From: Streptomyces sp. NRRL S-455
Lineage (GTDB): Bacteria > Actinomycetota > Actinomycetes > Streptomycetales > Streptomycetaceae
Length of the DNA: 64,000 nt
Direction: 5' to 3'
Assembly: GCF_000717875.1 (NCBI RefSeq)
Contig: NZ_JOCT01000029.1
Span: forward strand, 1-64,000
Made by a program: the position numbers and the translations under genes
Notes under the pieces: model-generated
The model's database searches: none
What the model was told of the DNA's origin: nothing
Seen by the model: only the letters and a program-made list of their open reading frames with translations
Shown here: positions 1 through 6,984 of the stretch, piece after piece
Layout of the letters: each line of letters starts with the position of its first letter
Position numbering within the stretch: position 1 is the first letter of the stretch

Positions 1-1
1 A

Positions 2-520
2 GGCTGCTCGGTCGGCCCCGACGAGGAGACCGCGCACCTGGTGCCGGTGCTCGCCCGGCTTAACCGACGCGGCTGGGTCACCACCTGCTCGCAGCCCGGC
101 GAGACCGGCACGGCGTACGACGGACGGCCGTGGGAGCAGCGCGCCGCCGTGGAGGGCTGGATCTCCTGCCGGAACCCGCTCCTCGGCCCGCTCATCCGCC
201 GGGCCCGGGGCGCCGGGCTCATCATCACCGCGTACGGTCCCGGGCGCTCCATCGGGCCGCGTCGCGGCCTCACGGTGACCCGCTGGGGCAACGAGGCACA
301 CACCGGCTTCGGAGGCCGTCCCCGGCGCCTCCAGCTCCGCGCGGAGCTGCCCGGCATCGGCCGTGGGGCCTGGCGGGAGCTGATCCGTCACGGCGTCGCC
401 CTGGCCGTCATCGACCCCGTCTGGGGCCGGGACACACGGCTGTGGCCCCTGCTGGACCGGGTGATCGGCTACCGCGAGCACGAGCCGGCGGCGCCCGCCT
501 GGGCGCGCGTCGACCACTGA
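2..520 (+). CDS. 5'-truncated protein resembling the DUF6919 family
   Basis: The frame is already open at the window edge and ends at the TGA at 518-520, so the true start lies upstream. Visible features are an N-terminal stretch with PVLARLNRRGWVTTCSQPG, a Trp/Arg-rich middle and a C-terminal LWPLLDRVIGY. The TTCSQPG segment resembles a small actinobacterial family of unknown function (DUF6919) that is common in Streptomyces; that match is from memory and only moderate. It is the first gene of a plus-strand run of small accessory genes. The next start follows 18 bases later with its own Shine-Dalgarno cassette. Confidence 0.75.
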   Translation, partial: GCSVGPDEETAHLVPVLARLNRRGWVTTCSQPGETGTAYDGRPWEQRAAVEGWISCRNPLLGPLIRRARGAGLIITAYGPGRSIGPRRGLTVTRWGNEAHTGFGGRPRRLQLRAELPGIGRGAWRELIRHGVALAVIDPVWGRDTRLWPLLDRVIGYREHEPAAPAWARVDH

Positions 521-538
521 CCAAGGAACGAGGAACCC

Positions 539-946
539 ATGACCGACACGCAGACGCTCCCGCAGTCGTCCGTCCCGGCGGCGTTCGACCGGGGCCACCT
601 CTACAGCCCCACCCGCGACTACATCGCCCCGGCCCTGCGCGGTCGGTACGACTACCAGCCCGGAGACCTGTTCGAGCCGATGCCGGAGGCACCGCGCGAG
701 CCCAAAGAGTTCGCCTGGTGGTGGCGGAACGTCGCACGACAGGAGGTCCCCGACTTCCTCGGGCTGCGCGTTGGCGACCGGGTGACGATCCAGCACGTGA
801 CCAGCGTGGGTGAGGGCGAGGTCATCGCCACGCGCCGGTCCGGCGCCGTGGTCCGCTACCTGTTGCCCGTGAGCAACCTGAGCGACCGGACGCACGCAGA
901 GATGTACGTCCGCCGCCGCAACGACGTCGGCCACTGGTACCCGTAG
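539..946 (+). CDS. hypothetical protein, 135 aa
   Basis: The ATG at 539 is preceded by AAGGAACGAGGAACCC, a form of the double Shine-Dalgarno leader used across this genome. The N-terminal half is Pro-rich. The C-terminal half has a small beta-rich look (GDRVTIQHV, GEGEVIATRR, GAVVRYLLPV), as in SH3-like or KOW-like folds. No family was recognised. Confidence 0.8.
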   Translation: MTDTQTLPQSSVPAAFDRGHLYSPTRDYIAPALRGRYDYQPGDLFEPMPEAPREPKEFAWWWRNVARQEVPDFLGLRVGDRVTIQHVTSVGEGEVIATRRSGAVVRYLLPVSNLSDRTHAEMYVRRRNDVGHWYP

Positions 947-973
947 AGCACGTCGACCAAGGAGAATCGGAAC

Positions 974-1165
974 ATGCGTACACGTTGGGTCGCGTTCGGG
1001 CTGGCCATGCTCGCCTTCGGGGTCGTGTCGATTGCCGCGATCACGGTTCTCTACGTCTCGGAGTTCCACGTCCTCCCGGTGTACTCGGTGCTCGGAAGCA
1101 CGAGTGCGACGGGTCTGACCCTCGGCTTCTGCGTTCTGTTCTACGAGTGGAGAGACCACCGCTGA
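974..1165 (+). CDS. small two-TM membrane protein, 63 aa
   Basis: The ATG at 974 follows AAGGAGAATCGGAAC. Two hydrophobic segments (about residues 4-28 and 36-56) are separated by a short polar turn, and the protein ends EWRDHR, so it is probably an integral membrane protein. Function unknown. It is the last gene before the terminator at 1178. Confidence 0.7.
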   Translation: MRTRWVAFGLAMLAFGVVSIAAITVLYVSEFHVLPVYSVLGSTSATGLTLGFCVLFYEWRDHR

Positions 1166-1177
1166 CGTCGGCTCACC

Positions 1178-1210
1178 GAGCCCCGAACCCCCACCGGTTC
1201 GGGGCTCTTT
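1178..1210 (+). terminator. intrinsic terminator
   Basis: Twelve-base inverted repeat GAGCCCCGAACC (1178-1189) and GGTTCGGGGCTC (1196-1207), followed by TTT. It closes the first gene cluster just ahead of the next promoter. Confidence 0.7.
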
Positions 1211-1221
1211 CGCGTTCGGGG

Positions 1222-1260
1222 TTGTGCCCGCCCGGCATCTATGATTTAGTTAATCCATCG
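1222..1260 (+). promoter_or_regulatory. TTAATTAA-type promoter/operator, copy 1
   Basis: TTGTGC at 1222-1227, 17 bases, then TTTAGT at 1245-1250. The latter sits inside the imperfect palindrome ATGATTTAGTTAATCCAT. The same arrangement recurs about 16 times in the window. It drives the gene at 1309. Confidence 0.65.
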
Positions 1261-1308
1261 GAACGGCCGACCGGCCGGGACGACGGACCAAGGAATGAGG
1301 AACCGACC

Positions 1309-1725
1309 ATGACGAAGACCTCCCGCCTCCGCCGCCGAATCGTCCGCGAGCGCGCCGCCGCCACCCGCTTCGCCCGGTCCCTGCGCAAGGGCCGCAGCCT
1401 CGCGACGCACGCCATCGCCGCCGGTGTGGACGCCCAGGTGGCCGCCGGTGTGGCGAACGGCCTGCGCTCCGTAGCCAAGCGGATCGGGATGGAGCCCGCC
1501 AAGGTCGCCCGCACCCACCGCACCACCGAGGGCCGCGCGGCCCGGCTGCGCAAGGTGAACCACTTCACCGCCGCCCAGGTCCAGGTGCTCCTGCGCAACT
1601 ACAAGCCGCGCAAGGCGGAGTACAAGGCGGCCGTGGTGCTCATGGTCCTCGCGCACGGCGCCCCGGTGGCCGTCCGCCAGACGGTGCGCCCGACCGTTCC
1701 GGCCCGCGAGCTGGTCAACGCCTGA
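1309..1725 (+). CDS. basic alpha-helical protein, 138 aa
   Basis: The ATG at 1309 was chosen because AAGGAATGAGGAACCGACC sits immediately upstream; the frame is open further upstream without a better signal. The protein is very Arg/Lys-rich (RLRRRIVRERAA near the start) and Ala-rich, consistent with a helical nucleic-acid-binding protein. No family was recognised. First gene of the transcript from the promoter at 1222. Confidence 0.75.
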   Translation: MTKTSRLRRRIVRERAAATRFARSLRKGRSLATHAIAAGVDAQVAAGVANGLRSVAKRIGMEPAKVARTHRTTEGRAARLRKVNHFTAAQVQVLLRNYKPRKAEYKAAVVLMVLAHGAPVAVRQTVRPTVPARELVNA

Positions 1726-1784
1726 CCGACAGACTTCCGGGGCCGTCGACCGGCGGCCCCGGCCCGAGCAAGGAAGGACCGATC

Positions 1785-1958
1785 ATGCCGGACACCGTCT
1801 CGACCTACGTCAAGTGCTGGGACGCATGCAACGAGCCTGCTACTCACCTCATGACGCGCGAAGGGTCAATCCCGCTGCGTGCTTGCGACCGCCACACCCG
1901 AGTTGACCGCGCGGAGGCTGAAGCGCGCGGTTGGACCATCACGAGCCTGGACGACTGA
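1785..1958 (+). CDS. small Cys/His protein, 57 aa
   Basis: The ATG at 1785 follows AAGGAAGGACCGATC. The peptide begins MPDTVSTYVKCWDACNEPA and has a second cluster RACDRH, so CxxxC plus CxxH could bind zinc. It ends WTITSLDD. The leader, tight packing and actinobacterial zinc-knuckle look support a real gene. Confidence 0.65.
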   Translation: MPDTVSTYVKCWDACNEPATHLMTREGSIPLRACDRHTRVDRAEAEARGWTITSLDD

Positions 1959-2048
1959 GCACCGCTCGGGGTCGCAGACGGAACCTCCGGCCGTGGCCCC
2001 TGTGAGGCAGCTCAGCCTCTGACCCGAGATACGAGGAGAACCGACACG

Positions 2049-2315
2049 ATGGCTACCGGACCCGAGAACTACCGCGCAGCCGAGAGGCTCGTCGATCAGT
2101 CGCGCACGTGGGAGAACGCGGACACCGGGTGGAAGGCTCACCTGTCCGGCGAGGAGCGGCTGGCCCGCCGCATGGCCGACCTGACCGAGGCTCTGGTGCT
2201 TGCGCAGCTCGCCGACGCGGCGGCCACGGCCCTGAACGACAACGACCCGAACGGTGAGGGCATGCCCGGCGAGGACTACCGCGAGTGGAAGGCCGCTGCC
2301 AGCGTGAAGGGCTGA
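2049..2315 (+). CDS. hypothetical acidic helical protein, 88 aa
   Basis: The ATG at 2049 follows ACGAGGAGAACCGACACG. Mostly charged, with a central amphipathic helix (RRMADLTEALVLAQLADAA). No family was recognised. Part of the transcript from 1222. Confidence 0.75.
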   Translation: MATGPENYRAAERLVDQSRTWENADTGWKAHLSGEERLARRMADLTEALVLAQLADAAATALNDNDPNGEGMPGEDYREWKAAASVKG

Positions 2316-2404
2316 GCCTCACGTGGACGTCATCGGCACCGCGCCGGTGGCGCCCCCGAGGCGGCTCAGCCGAGAGCCACCGACCAAGGAATGAGGAATC
2401 GATC

Positions 2405-2563
2405 ATGGGCATTGTGTTCTCGACCCCTGACGCAGGTCTCCAGCGCAACCTTCGCCAGGCCGACGAGGTGGCCGACGGCCTGCGGGCCGAGGGTCGCGAC
2501 GCGGTGGTGAAGTCCGACCCGACGACGGACACCTGGAACGTGCACGTCCCGGACGAGGACTGA
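2405..2563 (+). CDS. small hypothetical protein, 52 aa
   Basis: The ATG at 2405 directly follows the AAGGAATGAGGAATCGATC leader, which decides the start. The sequence suggests a beta-alpha-beta fold (GIVFSTPDAG, a helix around NLRQADEVADGLRAEG, then AVVKSDP and TWNVHVPDED). Last gene before the hairpin at 2585. Confidence 0.75.
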   Translation: MGIVFSTPDAGLQRNLRQADEVADGLRAEGRDAVVKSDPTTDTWNVHVPDED

Positions 2564-2584
2564 CCGGACGTCACCGCTGAATCT

Positions 2585-2613
2585 GTGCCCCGGGGTTGTC
2601 CGCCCCGGGGCAC
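2585..2613 (+). terminator. GC hairpin with a promoter -35 in its loop
   Basis: Perfect 11-bp arms GTGCCCCGGGG (2585-2595) and CCCCGGGGCAC (2603-2613). The 7-base loop TTGTCCG contains the -35 of the next promoter. There is no U-tract immediately after it, but T-rich promoter sequence follows. Confidence 0.6.
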
Positions 2614-2634
2614 TGTGATTTAATTAAGTCATCG
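2596..2634 (+). promoter_or_regulatory. TTAATTAA-type promoter/operator, copy 2
   Basis: TTGTCC (2596-2601), 17 bases, TTTAAT (2619-2624). The -10 lies in TGATTTAATTAAGTCATC. The -35 is the hairpin loop of 2585-2613. Drives the gene at 2672. Confidence 0.7.
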
Positions 2635-2671
2635 TCGGACGGGCCGGCGGGGACCCAGGGAGGAACCGACC

Positions 2672-2950
2672 ATGAACAACGCGACGACGACCGAGGACAA
2701 GTGGCGCGCGGAGGGCTACGCCTGGGGTTTGTTCATCCCCGGCCCCGACTGGCTGACTGTCCCCGGGTCTGCCCACCGCTCCGCCCCGCTGACCGAACGG
2801 CCCGAGGACGCCGAGCGTCCCAACTACGCGGCCGTCCACGGCGGCGAGGTGAGCCCGTGGGTGCTGGCGAAGGTCCAGCGTTGCGGCGGCGGCACCTTCC
2901 GCGTCCTGGAGGTCGTCCGAGAGGTCACCCCGGAGCGGGCGGGCTCCTGA
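2672..2950 (+). CDS. hypothetical protein, 92 aa
   Basis: The ATG at 2672 follows GGAGGAACCGACC. Starts MNNATTTEDKWRAEGYAWG and contains a Trp/Pro-rich centre. No family was recognised. First gene after promoter copy 2. Confidence 0.75.
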   Translation: MNNATTTEDKWRAEGYAWGLFIPGPDWLTVPGSAHRSAPLTERPEDAERPNYAAVHGGEVSPWVLAKVQRCGGGTFRVLEVVREVTPERAGS

Positions 2951-2960
2951 CCCGAACCCC

Positions 2961-2986
2961 AGGGCCCCGTCGACCGGCGGGGCCCT
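2961..2986 (+). terminator. short GC hairpin, possible terminator
   Basis: AGGGCCCCG (2961-2969) and CGGGGCCCT (2978-2986) pair perfectly around TCGACCGG, followed by CCCCTCT. It lies between two co-directional genes and may only attenuate. Confidence 0.5.
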
Positions 2987-3013
2987 CCCCTCTGACCAAG
3001 GAATGAGGACACG

Positions 3014-3370
3014 ATGGGCGCGACGACGGCGAGGCTGGGCCTGCTGGCCGAGGTTAGCGAGGACCCGTGGAACCTGGGCGACAGCCGCTGGACGGCGACG
3101 CTCGGGCCCGTGAAGGCCCACGGCCGGACCAAGACGGCCGCGCTCAAGGCCCTCGCCGAGGAAGTCGTGCACGGCCTCTCCCGGCTGGACGCGGAGCCTG
3201 CGTTCGCCCGGGACGACGACGGCTCGCTGATCGCGGCCGTACCGAGGTGGCACGGCGTGGAGCACTACCGCGTGACCGAGGAAGGCGTCCGGTCCACCGC
3301 CGCGTGCGACGGCCCGCCGGCGAAGTCGCTGGAGGGTACGCACCACTACACCGTGATCCCGCAACGCTGA
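3014..3370 (+). CDS. hypothetical protein, 118 aa
   Basis: The ATG at 3014 follows AAGGAATGAGGACACG. Alpha/beta composition with strands such as RWTATLGPVKAHG followed by a helix (KTAALKALAEEVVHGL), which resembles small HicB-like alpha/beta folds, but no defining residues were found. Function unknown. Confidence 0.75.
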   Translation: MGATTARLGLLAEVSEDPWNLGDSRWTATLGPVKAHGRTKTAALKALAEEVVHGLSRLDAEPAFARDDDGSLIAAVPRWHGVEHYRVTEEGVRSTAACDGPPAKSLEGTHHYTVIPQR

Positions 3371-3428
3371 TCATCCCGGCCCCACCGCCCGGCGGGGCCT
3401 TCACCCGTTGACCCTGGAGGAACCGACC

Positions 3429-3821
3429 ATGCCCCGCTCGGAAATCACTGACCCGGCTGTTCGCGTACTGTTCGCCAAACATGACCCGGCCGACAGCGAT
3501 CAGTACGGGAAGTGCACGGCCGCCGGGTACTTCGCGGAGGAGAGTGCGGACGACGAGGTCCGGGTCTCCCACCGAATGCCCGAGCCCGACCTGCTGGACG
3601 ACGACCGCATGAGCAGCGACGAGATGGCCGCCGAGCGGCACCGGATGGTTGATGCCTACGCGACCACCCTGGAGGCTGCCGGCTGGACCGTGGAGCGCAA
3701 GGGCCTACACGCCCAAAAGCCGTACCTGCTGGCGCGTCGCCCGCTGACCGACCAGGCCGCCGAGGCGCTGGACGACGGGCTGGACAAGCTGTTCCGCCGG
3801 CTCGGGCCACCGGACGCCTGA
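3429..3821 (+). CDS. hypothetical acidic protein, 130 aa
   Basis: The ATG at 3429 follows GGAGGAACCGACC. Acidic, with a helix-rich C-terminal half containing EMAAERHRMVDAYATTLEA, then GWTVERKG and PYLLARR. No family was recognised. Followed directly by the terminator/promoter composite at 3843. Confidence 0.75.
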   Translation: MPRSEITDPAVRVLFAKHDPADSDQYGKCTAAGYFAEESADDEVRVSHRMPEPDLLDDDRMSSDEMAAERHRMVDAYATTLEAAGWTVERKGLHAQKPYLLARRPLTDQAAEALDDGLDKLFRRLGPPDA

Positions 3822-3842
3822 CCCGACGTCACCGCTGAATCT

Positions 3843-3873
3843 GTGCCCCGGGGTTGTCCTCGCCCCGGGGCAC
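3843..3873 (+). terminator. GC hairpin with TTGTCC in its loop
   Basis: GTGCCCCGGGG (3843-3853) and CCCCGGGGCAC (3863-3873) surround TTGTCCTCG. Nearly the same hairpin as at 2585 with two extra loop bases. Confidence 0.6.
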
Positions 3874-3895
3874 AGGTATGATTTAGCTAAATCGA
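3854..3895 (+). promoter_or_regulatory. TTAATTAA-type promoter/operator, spacing variant
   Basis: TTGTCC (3854-3859) is 17 bases from TATGAT (3877-3882). The palindromic ATTTAGCTAAAT core starts one base before the end of that hexamer, about 5 bases further from the -35 than in other copies. The -10 and the operator core are therefore separable here. Drives the gene at 3939. Confidence 0.6.
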
Positions 3896-3938
3896 CCGGT
3901 TAGGTCGTAGACCAAGGAACCAGGAAAGTAGGCCCGTG

Positions 3939-4394
3939 ATGACCAGCTACTCGGTAGAGAGGCCGGTACGCCAGCCCGGTCAGCCGTCCCGCGTCCGTCC
4001 CGGACTGGTCCACCTGCGCCCCGGCCAGGCGACCCCCGGACAGCCGGTGACCATCCGCACGTTCGACGCAGCAGGCAACGAGATCGAGTTCCCCGCGATC
4101 TACGTCCGCACCGACGGCCTGCACCTGCGCTGCTCCCGGGACGGTGAGAGCCAGACGCGGCGGTACCGCCCGTCACAGGTCTTCCCGCGCCACGTCATCT
4201 ACCGCCGGTGGACCGTGACGCTCAAGCACAAGGCCGTGGCGGCCGACGGCAGCGGCGACGAGCTGCTGCCGGTGTTCGTCAACGCGCGCACCGAGCTGGA
4301 GGCCCGGTACCAGGCGCTCCAGCAGGTCCGTGCCGAGCGCGGCCCGCGCGCCAACTGGTCGTTCACCCTCCACTCCGTCCGCCGGGAGGGCTGA
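3939..4394 (+). CDS. hypothetical protein, 151 aa
   Basis: The ATG at 3939 lies right after an in-frame GTG at 3936; CAGGAAAGTAGGCCC upstream could serve either. Composition is beta-rich with many Arg (RQPGQPSRVRPGLVHLR near the N-terminus, TVTLKHKAVAADG later). No family was recognised. Followed 3 bases later by the next gene, so probably co-translated. Confidence 0.75.
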   Translation: MTSYSVERPVRQPGQPSRVRPGLVHLRPGQATPGQPVTIRTFDAAGNEIEFPAIYVRTDGLHLRCSRDGESQTRRYRPSQVFPRHVIYRRWTVTLKHKAVAADGSGDELLPVFVNARTELEARYQALQQVRAERGPRANWSFTLHSVRREG

Positions 4395-4397
4395 GCC

Positions 4398-4892
4398 GTG
4401 GCCGTCGACACCCTGTCACGCCAGGCTCTGCTGGAGGCGAAGCAGGAGGGCGGCTACGCGCCCCGCGTGAAGGTCTGGCCGCCGGAGGGCTACGTGCCGC
4501 CGACGGCCGAGGAGTTTGACACTCTGCGGCAGGCGGCCCGGCGGTACGCCGGGGTGGTCTTCCACCTCACCTACTGGAAGAAGGTGACCGACGACCAGGT
4601 GCTGCGCCGGTACCAGCTCGCCGAGGTGGACGGGCCGGAGGAGCGGGCGGTCTACGCCTACACCCGGGCCCTGCGCGACGAGCTGCGCCGGCGCGGCCTG
4701 GTGCACCGGTCCATCGCCCTCCTGCGGTGCGAGCAGTGCAGCCACGCCACGGAACGCCTGTTCGAGGTGACGCAGGAGACCCACCCCGGGCTGAAGTCCC
4801 CGCGCGGGCCGGTGACGTCCGCCTGGTACTGCGCGCGGTGCTGGAGCGGGGACGACGTCGCCGACGAGGACGAGCTGGAGGACGAGGGATGA
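4398..4892 (+). CDS. zinc-ribbon hypothetical protein, 164 aa
   Basis: GTG start at 4398, three bases after the previous stop. The N-terminal two thirds are helical. A C-terminal zinc-ribbon-like module has CEQC near residue 113 and CARC near residue 149, and the tail is acidic (ADEDELEDEG). It overlaps the methyltransferase start by 4 bases (ATGA), so the two are translationally coupled and the protein may assist DNA recognition; that role is inference. Confidence 0.75.
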   Translation: MAVDTLSRQALLEAKQEGGYAPRVKVWPPEGYVPPTAEEFDTLRQAARRYAGVVFHLTYWKKVTDDQVLRRYQLAEVDGPEERAVYAYTRALRDELRRRGLVHRSIALLRCEQCSHATERLFEVTQETHPGLKSPRGPVTSAWYCARCWSGDDVADEDELEDEG

Positions 4893-5833
4893 CACTGCAC
4901 CTGTTCGCCGGGCCCGGCGGCATGGAGGCCGGAGACGGCAGCGCGTCCATCGGCATCGAATACGACGACGACGCGGTGGCCACTCGTCGCGCGGCCGGGC
5001 TGGCCACGGTTCACGGCGACGTGACCGACTACGGCCCCGCCGACTTCTCCGAGGACGACACGCTCGCCGGTGGGCCGCCGTGCCAGACGTTCACCGTCGC
5101 CGGCCGAGGCGCGGGCCGCCTGCTCCTCGCTCACCTCCAGCAGAAAGCCAAGGCGATGGCCGCCCGTCAGGCCCTGCCGCCGACGCCGCCCGGAACGGAC
5201 GCGCGCTCGCTGCTCGTTCTGGAGCCGCTGCGGTACGTCCTGGCGGCGGCCGACGCTGGGCGCCCGTACCGCGCTGTGGTGTTGGAACAGGTGCCGGGCG
5301 CCCTGCCGGTGTGGCAGACCTACGCGGAGATCCTGCGCGCTGAGGGCTACGCGGCCGTCTGCGGAGTGCTGAACGCCGAGCAGTACGGCGTACCGCAGAC
5401 CCGGCGTCGTGCGGTCCTGCTGGCCCGCAGGGACGGCGCCGTGGCGCTCCCGACCCCGACGCACCAGAAGTGGTCCCGGGGCCGCGTGAGCGGCGACGAG
5501 GGGCTTCCCGCGCCGGTGTCCATGGGTGAGGCGCTGGACCGGCCGGAGCCATTCACCGTGGTGTCCAACTACGGCACCGGCGGGGACCCGCAGAACCGTG
5601 GCCAGCGTGCGAGCACCGAGCCCGCGTTCACGGTCACGGGGAAGATCAACCGTAACCGGGTTGTCGGGCCGGCCGGCGAGGAACTGCCCCGGTTCACCGA
5701 GTCGGAGGCCGGCCGGCTCCAGGGGTTCCCGGCCGACTACCCATGGTCGGGCCGGGGCGTCCCGCAGCAGATCGGCAACGCCTGCCCGACGCAGCTTGCG
5801 GCGGCGCTGTTCCGGGCGGTGCGCTGTGAGTGA
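4889..5833 (+). CDS. DNA (cytosine-5) methyltransferase, short form
   Basis: Transfers methyl from SAM to C5 of cytosine. At 314 aa it is near the short end for the family. Motif I is LHLFAGPGGMEAGD (residues 3-16). Motif IV is GGPPCQTFTVAG with catalytic Cys65. Motif VI reads LEQVPGA, so the usual Glu-Asn-Val is Glu-Gln-Val. Motif VIII is QTRRRAV, and motif X is QQIGNACP near the end. Start ATG 4889 overlaps the upstream stop. No restriction endonuclease gene is adjacent, so it is probably an orphan enzyme for anti-restriction or gene control. A second, longer C5 enzyme lies at 59745-61088. Confidence 0.92.
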   Translation: MTLHLFAGPGGMEAGDGSASIGIEYDDDAVATRRAAGLATVHGDVTDYGPADFSEDDTLAGGPPCQTFTVAGRGAGRLLLAHLQQKAKAMAARQALPPTPPGTDARSLLVLEPLRYVLAAADAGRPYRAVVLEQVPGALPVWQTYAEILRAEGYAAVCGVLNAEQYGVPQTRRRAVLLARRDGAVALPTPTHQKWSRGRVSGDEGLPAPVSMGEALDRPEPFTVVSNYGTGGDPQNRGQRASTEPAFTVTGKINRNRVVGPAGEELPRFTESEAGRLQGFPADYPWSGRGVPQQIGNACPTQLAAALFRAVRCE

Positions 5834-5897
5834 GGTGAGCACCGTCAGTCCGACCCGCTACGGTGCAGACAACCCTGAACACGGAAGTGAGGAACCG

Positions 5898-6233
5898 ATG
5901 ACCCATCACCACCAGACGACCGAGGACGTGGACCCGGACTGCCCGCGTTGCCAGGAGGAAACGACGCAGTACTGGACCGACGTGGAAGCGTGGAAGCTGC
6001 GTACCGCAGTCGAGATGGCCACCGACGGCACCGGGCACGCTTCCCCGTCGGCGCTGATGCTCCGGCTGGGCCAGGACCACGGCATCCGGGTCACGTTCGA
6101 GGAAGCGCAGGCATTGCTCAACCGACTGGAGACCGCCGGTGTCGTCGGCCCTGCGGACGGTTGGACGCACGCGCACCCCGTCCTGATGCGCCGCGAGCAG
6201 GCACTGGTCGCGCTGAGCCTGCCGGTCGTCTGA
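5898..6233 (+). CDS. FtsK-gamma-like winged-helix protein, 111 aa
   Basis: ATG 5898 follows GGAAGTGAGGAACCG; an in-frame GTG at 5826 would add 24 residues. An N-terminal CPRC and poly-His start are followed by a C-terminal segment reading LMLRLGQDHGIRVT, then a helix, then NRLETAGVVGPADG. That pattern resembles the winged-helix gamma domain of FtsK/SpoIIIE (helix, GY-like turn, then EEAGIVGP). No motor domain is present. A stand-alone gamma-like domain could bind DNA at polar motifs; the role is inferred. Confidence 0.7.
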   Translation: MTHHHQTTEDVDPDCPRCQEETTQYWTDVEAWKLRTAVEMATDGTGHASPSALMLRLGQDHGIRVTFEEAQALLNRLETAGVVGPADGWTHAHPVLMRREQALVALSLPVV

Positions 6234-6258
6234 CGACCGAGCAGCACCTCCACCGAAA

Positions 6259-6283
6259 CCCCGGAGCCGTACGCGGCCCGGGG
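6259..6283 (+). terminator. intrinsic terminator
   Basis: CCCCGG-A-GCCG, loop TACG, CGGC-CCGGGG: a stable hairpin with one bulged base, followed by CTTCGTCGT. Similar CCCCGG/CCGGGG-CTTCG hairpins are reused many times in this genome. Confidence 0.7.
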
Positions 6284-6301
6284 CTTCGTCGTGTCCGGGG
6301 G

Positions 6302-6342
6302 TTGCCCCGCCGCCGCACCTATGGTTTAATTAATTCATCGGG
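6302..6342 (+). promoter_or_regulatory. TTAATTAA-type promoter/operator, copy 4
   Basis: TTGCCC (6302-6307), 17 bases, TTTAAT (6325-6330) inside TATGGTTTAATTAATTCATC. Drives the gene at 6443. Confidence 0.7.
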
Positions 6343-6442
6343 ACGCCGGACCGGGCGGGTGACCGCAGGCACAGAGCGTAGAGGCCGACCCGGCCGGCGT
6401 CCCGGACAGACCGACCACAGACCAGGGAACGAGGGACCAGCC
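6338..6442 (+). promoter_or_regulatory. structured 5' leader, near-duplicate of 6879-6984
   Basis: Begins CGGGACGCCGG and later contains CCGGCGTCCCGG, which can pair to close a long stem before the ribosome-binding region. The next leader (6879-6984) has the same two arms with a divergent interior. This suggests conserved RNA structure or a recent duplication. Confidence 0.45.
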
Positions 6443-6796
6443 ATGGCGCAGCTCACCACCATCGGACGGACCGCCATCTTCACCTGCGAGAGCCAGGCAG
6501 AGGCTGAGACGATCCGTCTCGCCGTGGACCGCTTCGGTCGCTACCTCCGGGGCATCGGCGAGGACGAGCGCAACTGGGCGGCCCCGAGCGTGGAGGGTCC
6601 GGGGTTCGGCTGGGACGCGGTTCGCCGGGTCGCCCGCGACATGCACGCGGGCTCCACGTCGTACATGTCCCGCCGCATGGCCAAGGCCCTTTGCGACGCC
6701 CTGCACCACGCGGCCGGCGAACCGTCGGGAATCAACGACGCCTTGACGGCGGCGGCCCGGACCCTCCGCGCCCGGCTCTCCCCGAGCCTCGTCTGA
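6443..6796 (+). CDS. hypothetical protein, 117 aa
   Basis: ATG 6443 follows AGGGAACGAGGGACCAGCC. Begins with a likely beta strand (TTIGRTAIFTCES), then an alpha-helical body including RLAVDRFGRYLRGIGED and a C-terminal Ala/Arg helix. No family was recognised. Sole gene between promoter copy 4 and the terminator at 6805. Confidence 0.75.
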   Translation: MAQLTTIGRTAIFTCESQAEAETIRLAVDRFGRYLRGIGEDERNWAAPSVEGPGFGWDAVRRVARDMHAGSTSYMSRRMAKALCDALHHAAGEPSGINDALTAAARTLRARLSPSLV

Positions 6797-6804
6797 ACCG
6801 CCCT

Positions 6805-6826
6805 GCCCCGGCCTCCTCGCCGGGGC
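6805..6826 (+). terminator. intrinsic terminator
   Basis: GCCCCGGC (6805-6812) and GCCGGGGC (6819-6826) around CTCCTC, then TTCGTCGT. Confidence 0.65.
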
Positions 6827-6842
6827 TTCGTCGTGCTCAGGG

Positions 6843-6882
6843 TTGTGTTCCGCTCCGGGCTATGGTTTAATTAATTCATCGG
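6843..6882 (+). promoter_or_regulatory. TTAATTAA-type promoter/operator, copy 5
   Basis: TTGTGT (6843-6848), 17 bases, TTTAAT (6866-6871) within TATGGTTTAATTAATTCATC, identical in the operator part to the copy at 6320-6339. Drives the gene at 6985 through a 105-base structured leader. Confidence 0.7.
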
Positions 6883-6984
6883 GACGCCGGTCGGGTGGAC
6901 CGGGCCGCGACCGCCGAAGCGGGGAAGCCGACCCGGCTGGCGTCCCGGACAGAGGACCGCAGACCAGGGAACGAGGAACCGACC

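Noticed and set aside
4658..5842. 394-codon minus ORF opposite the C5-methyltransferase
   Set aside because: Mirror frame of a gene with clear motifs; no ribosome-binding site or family features.
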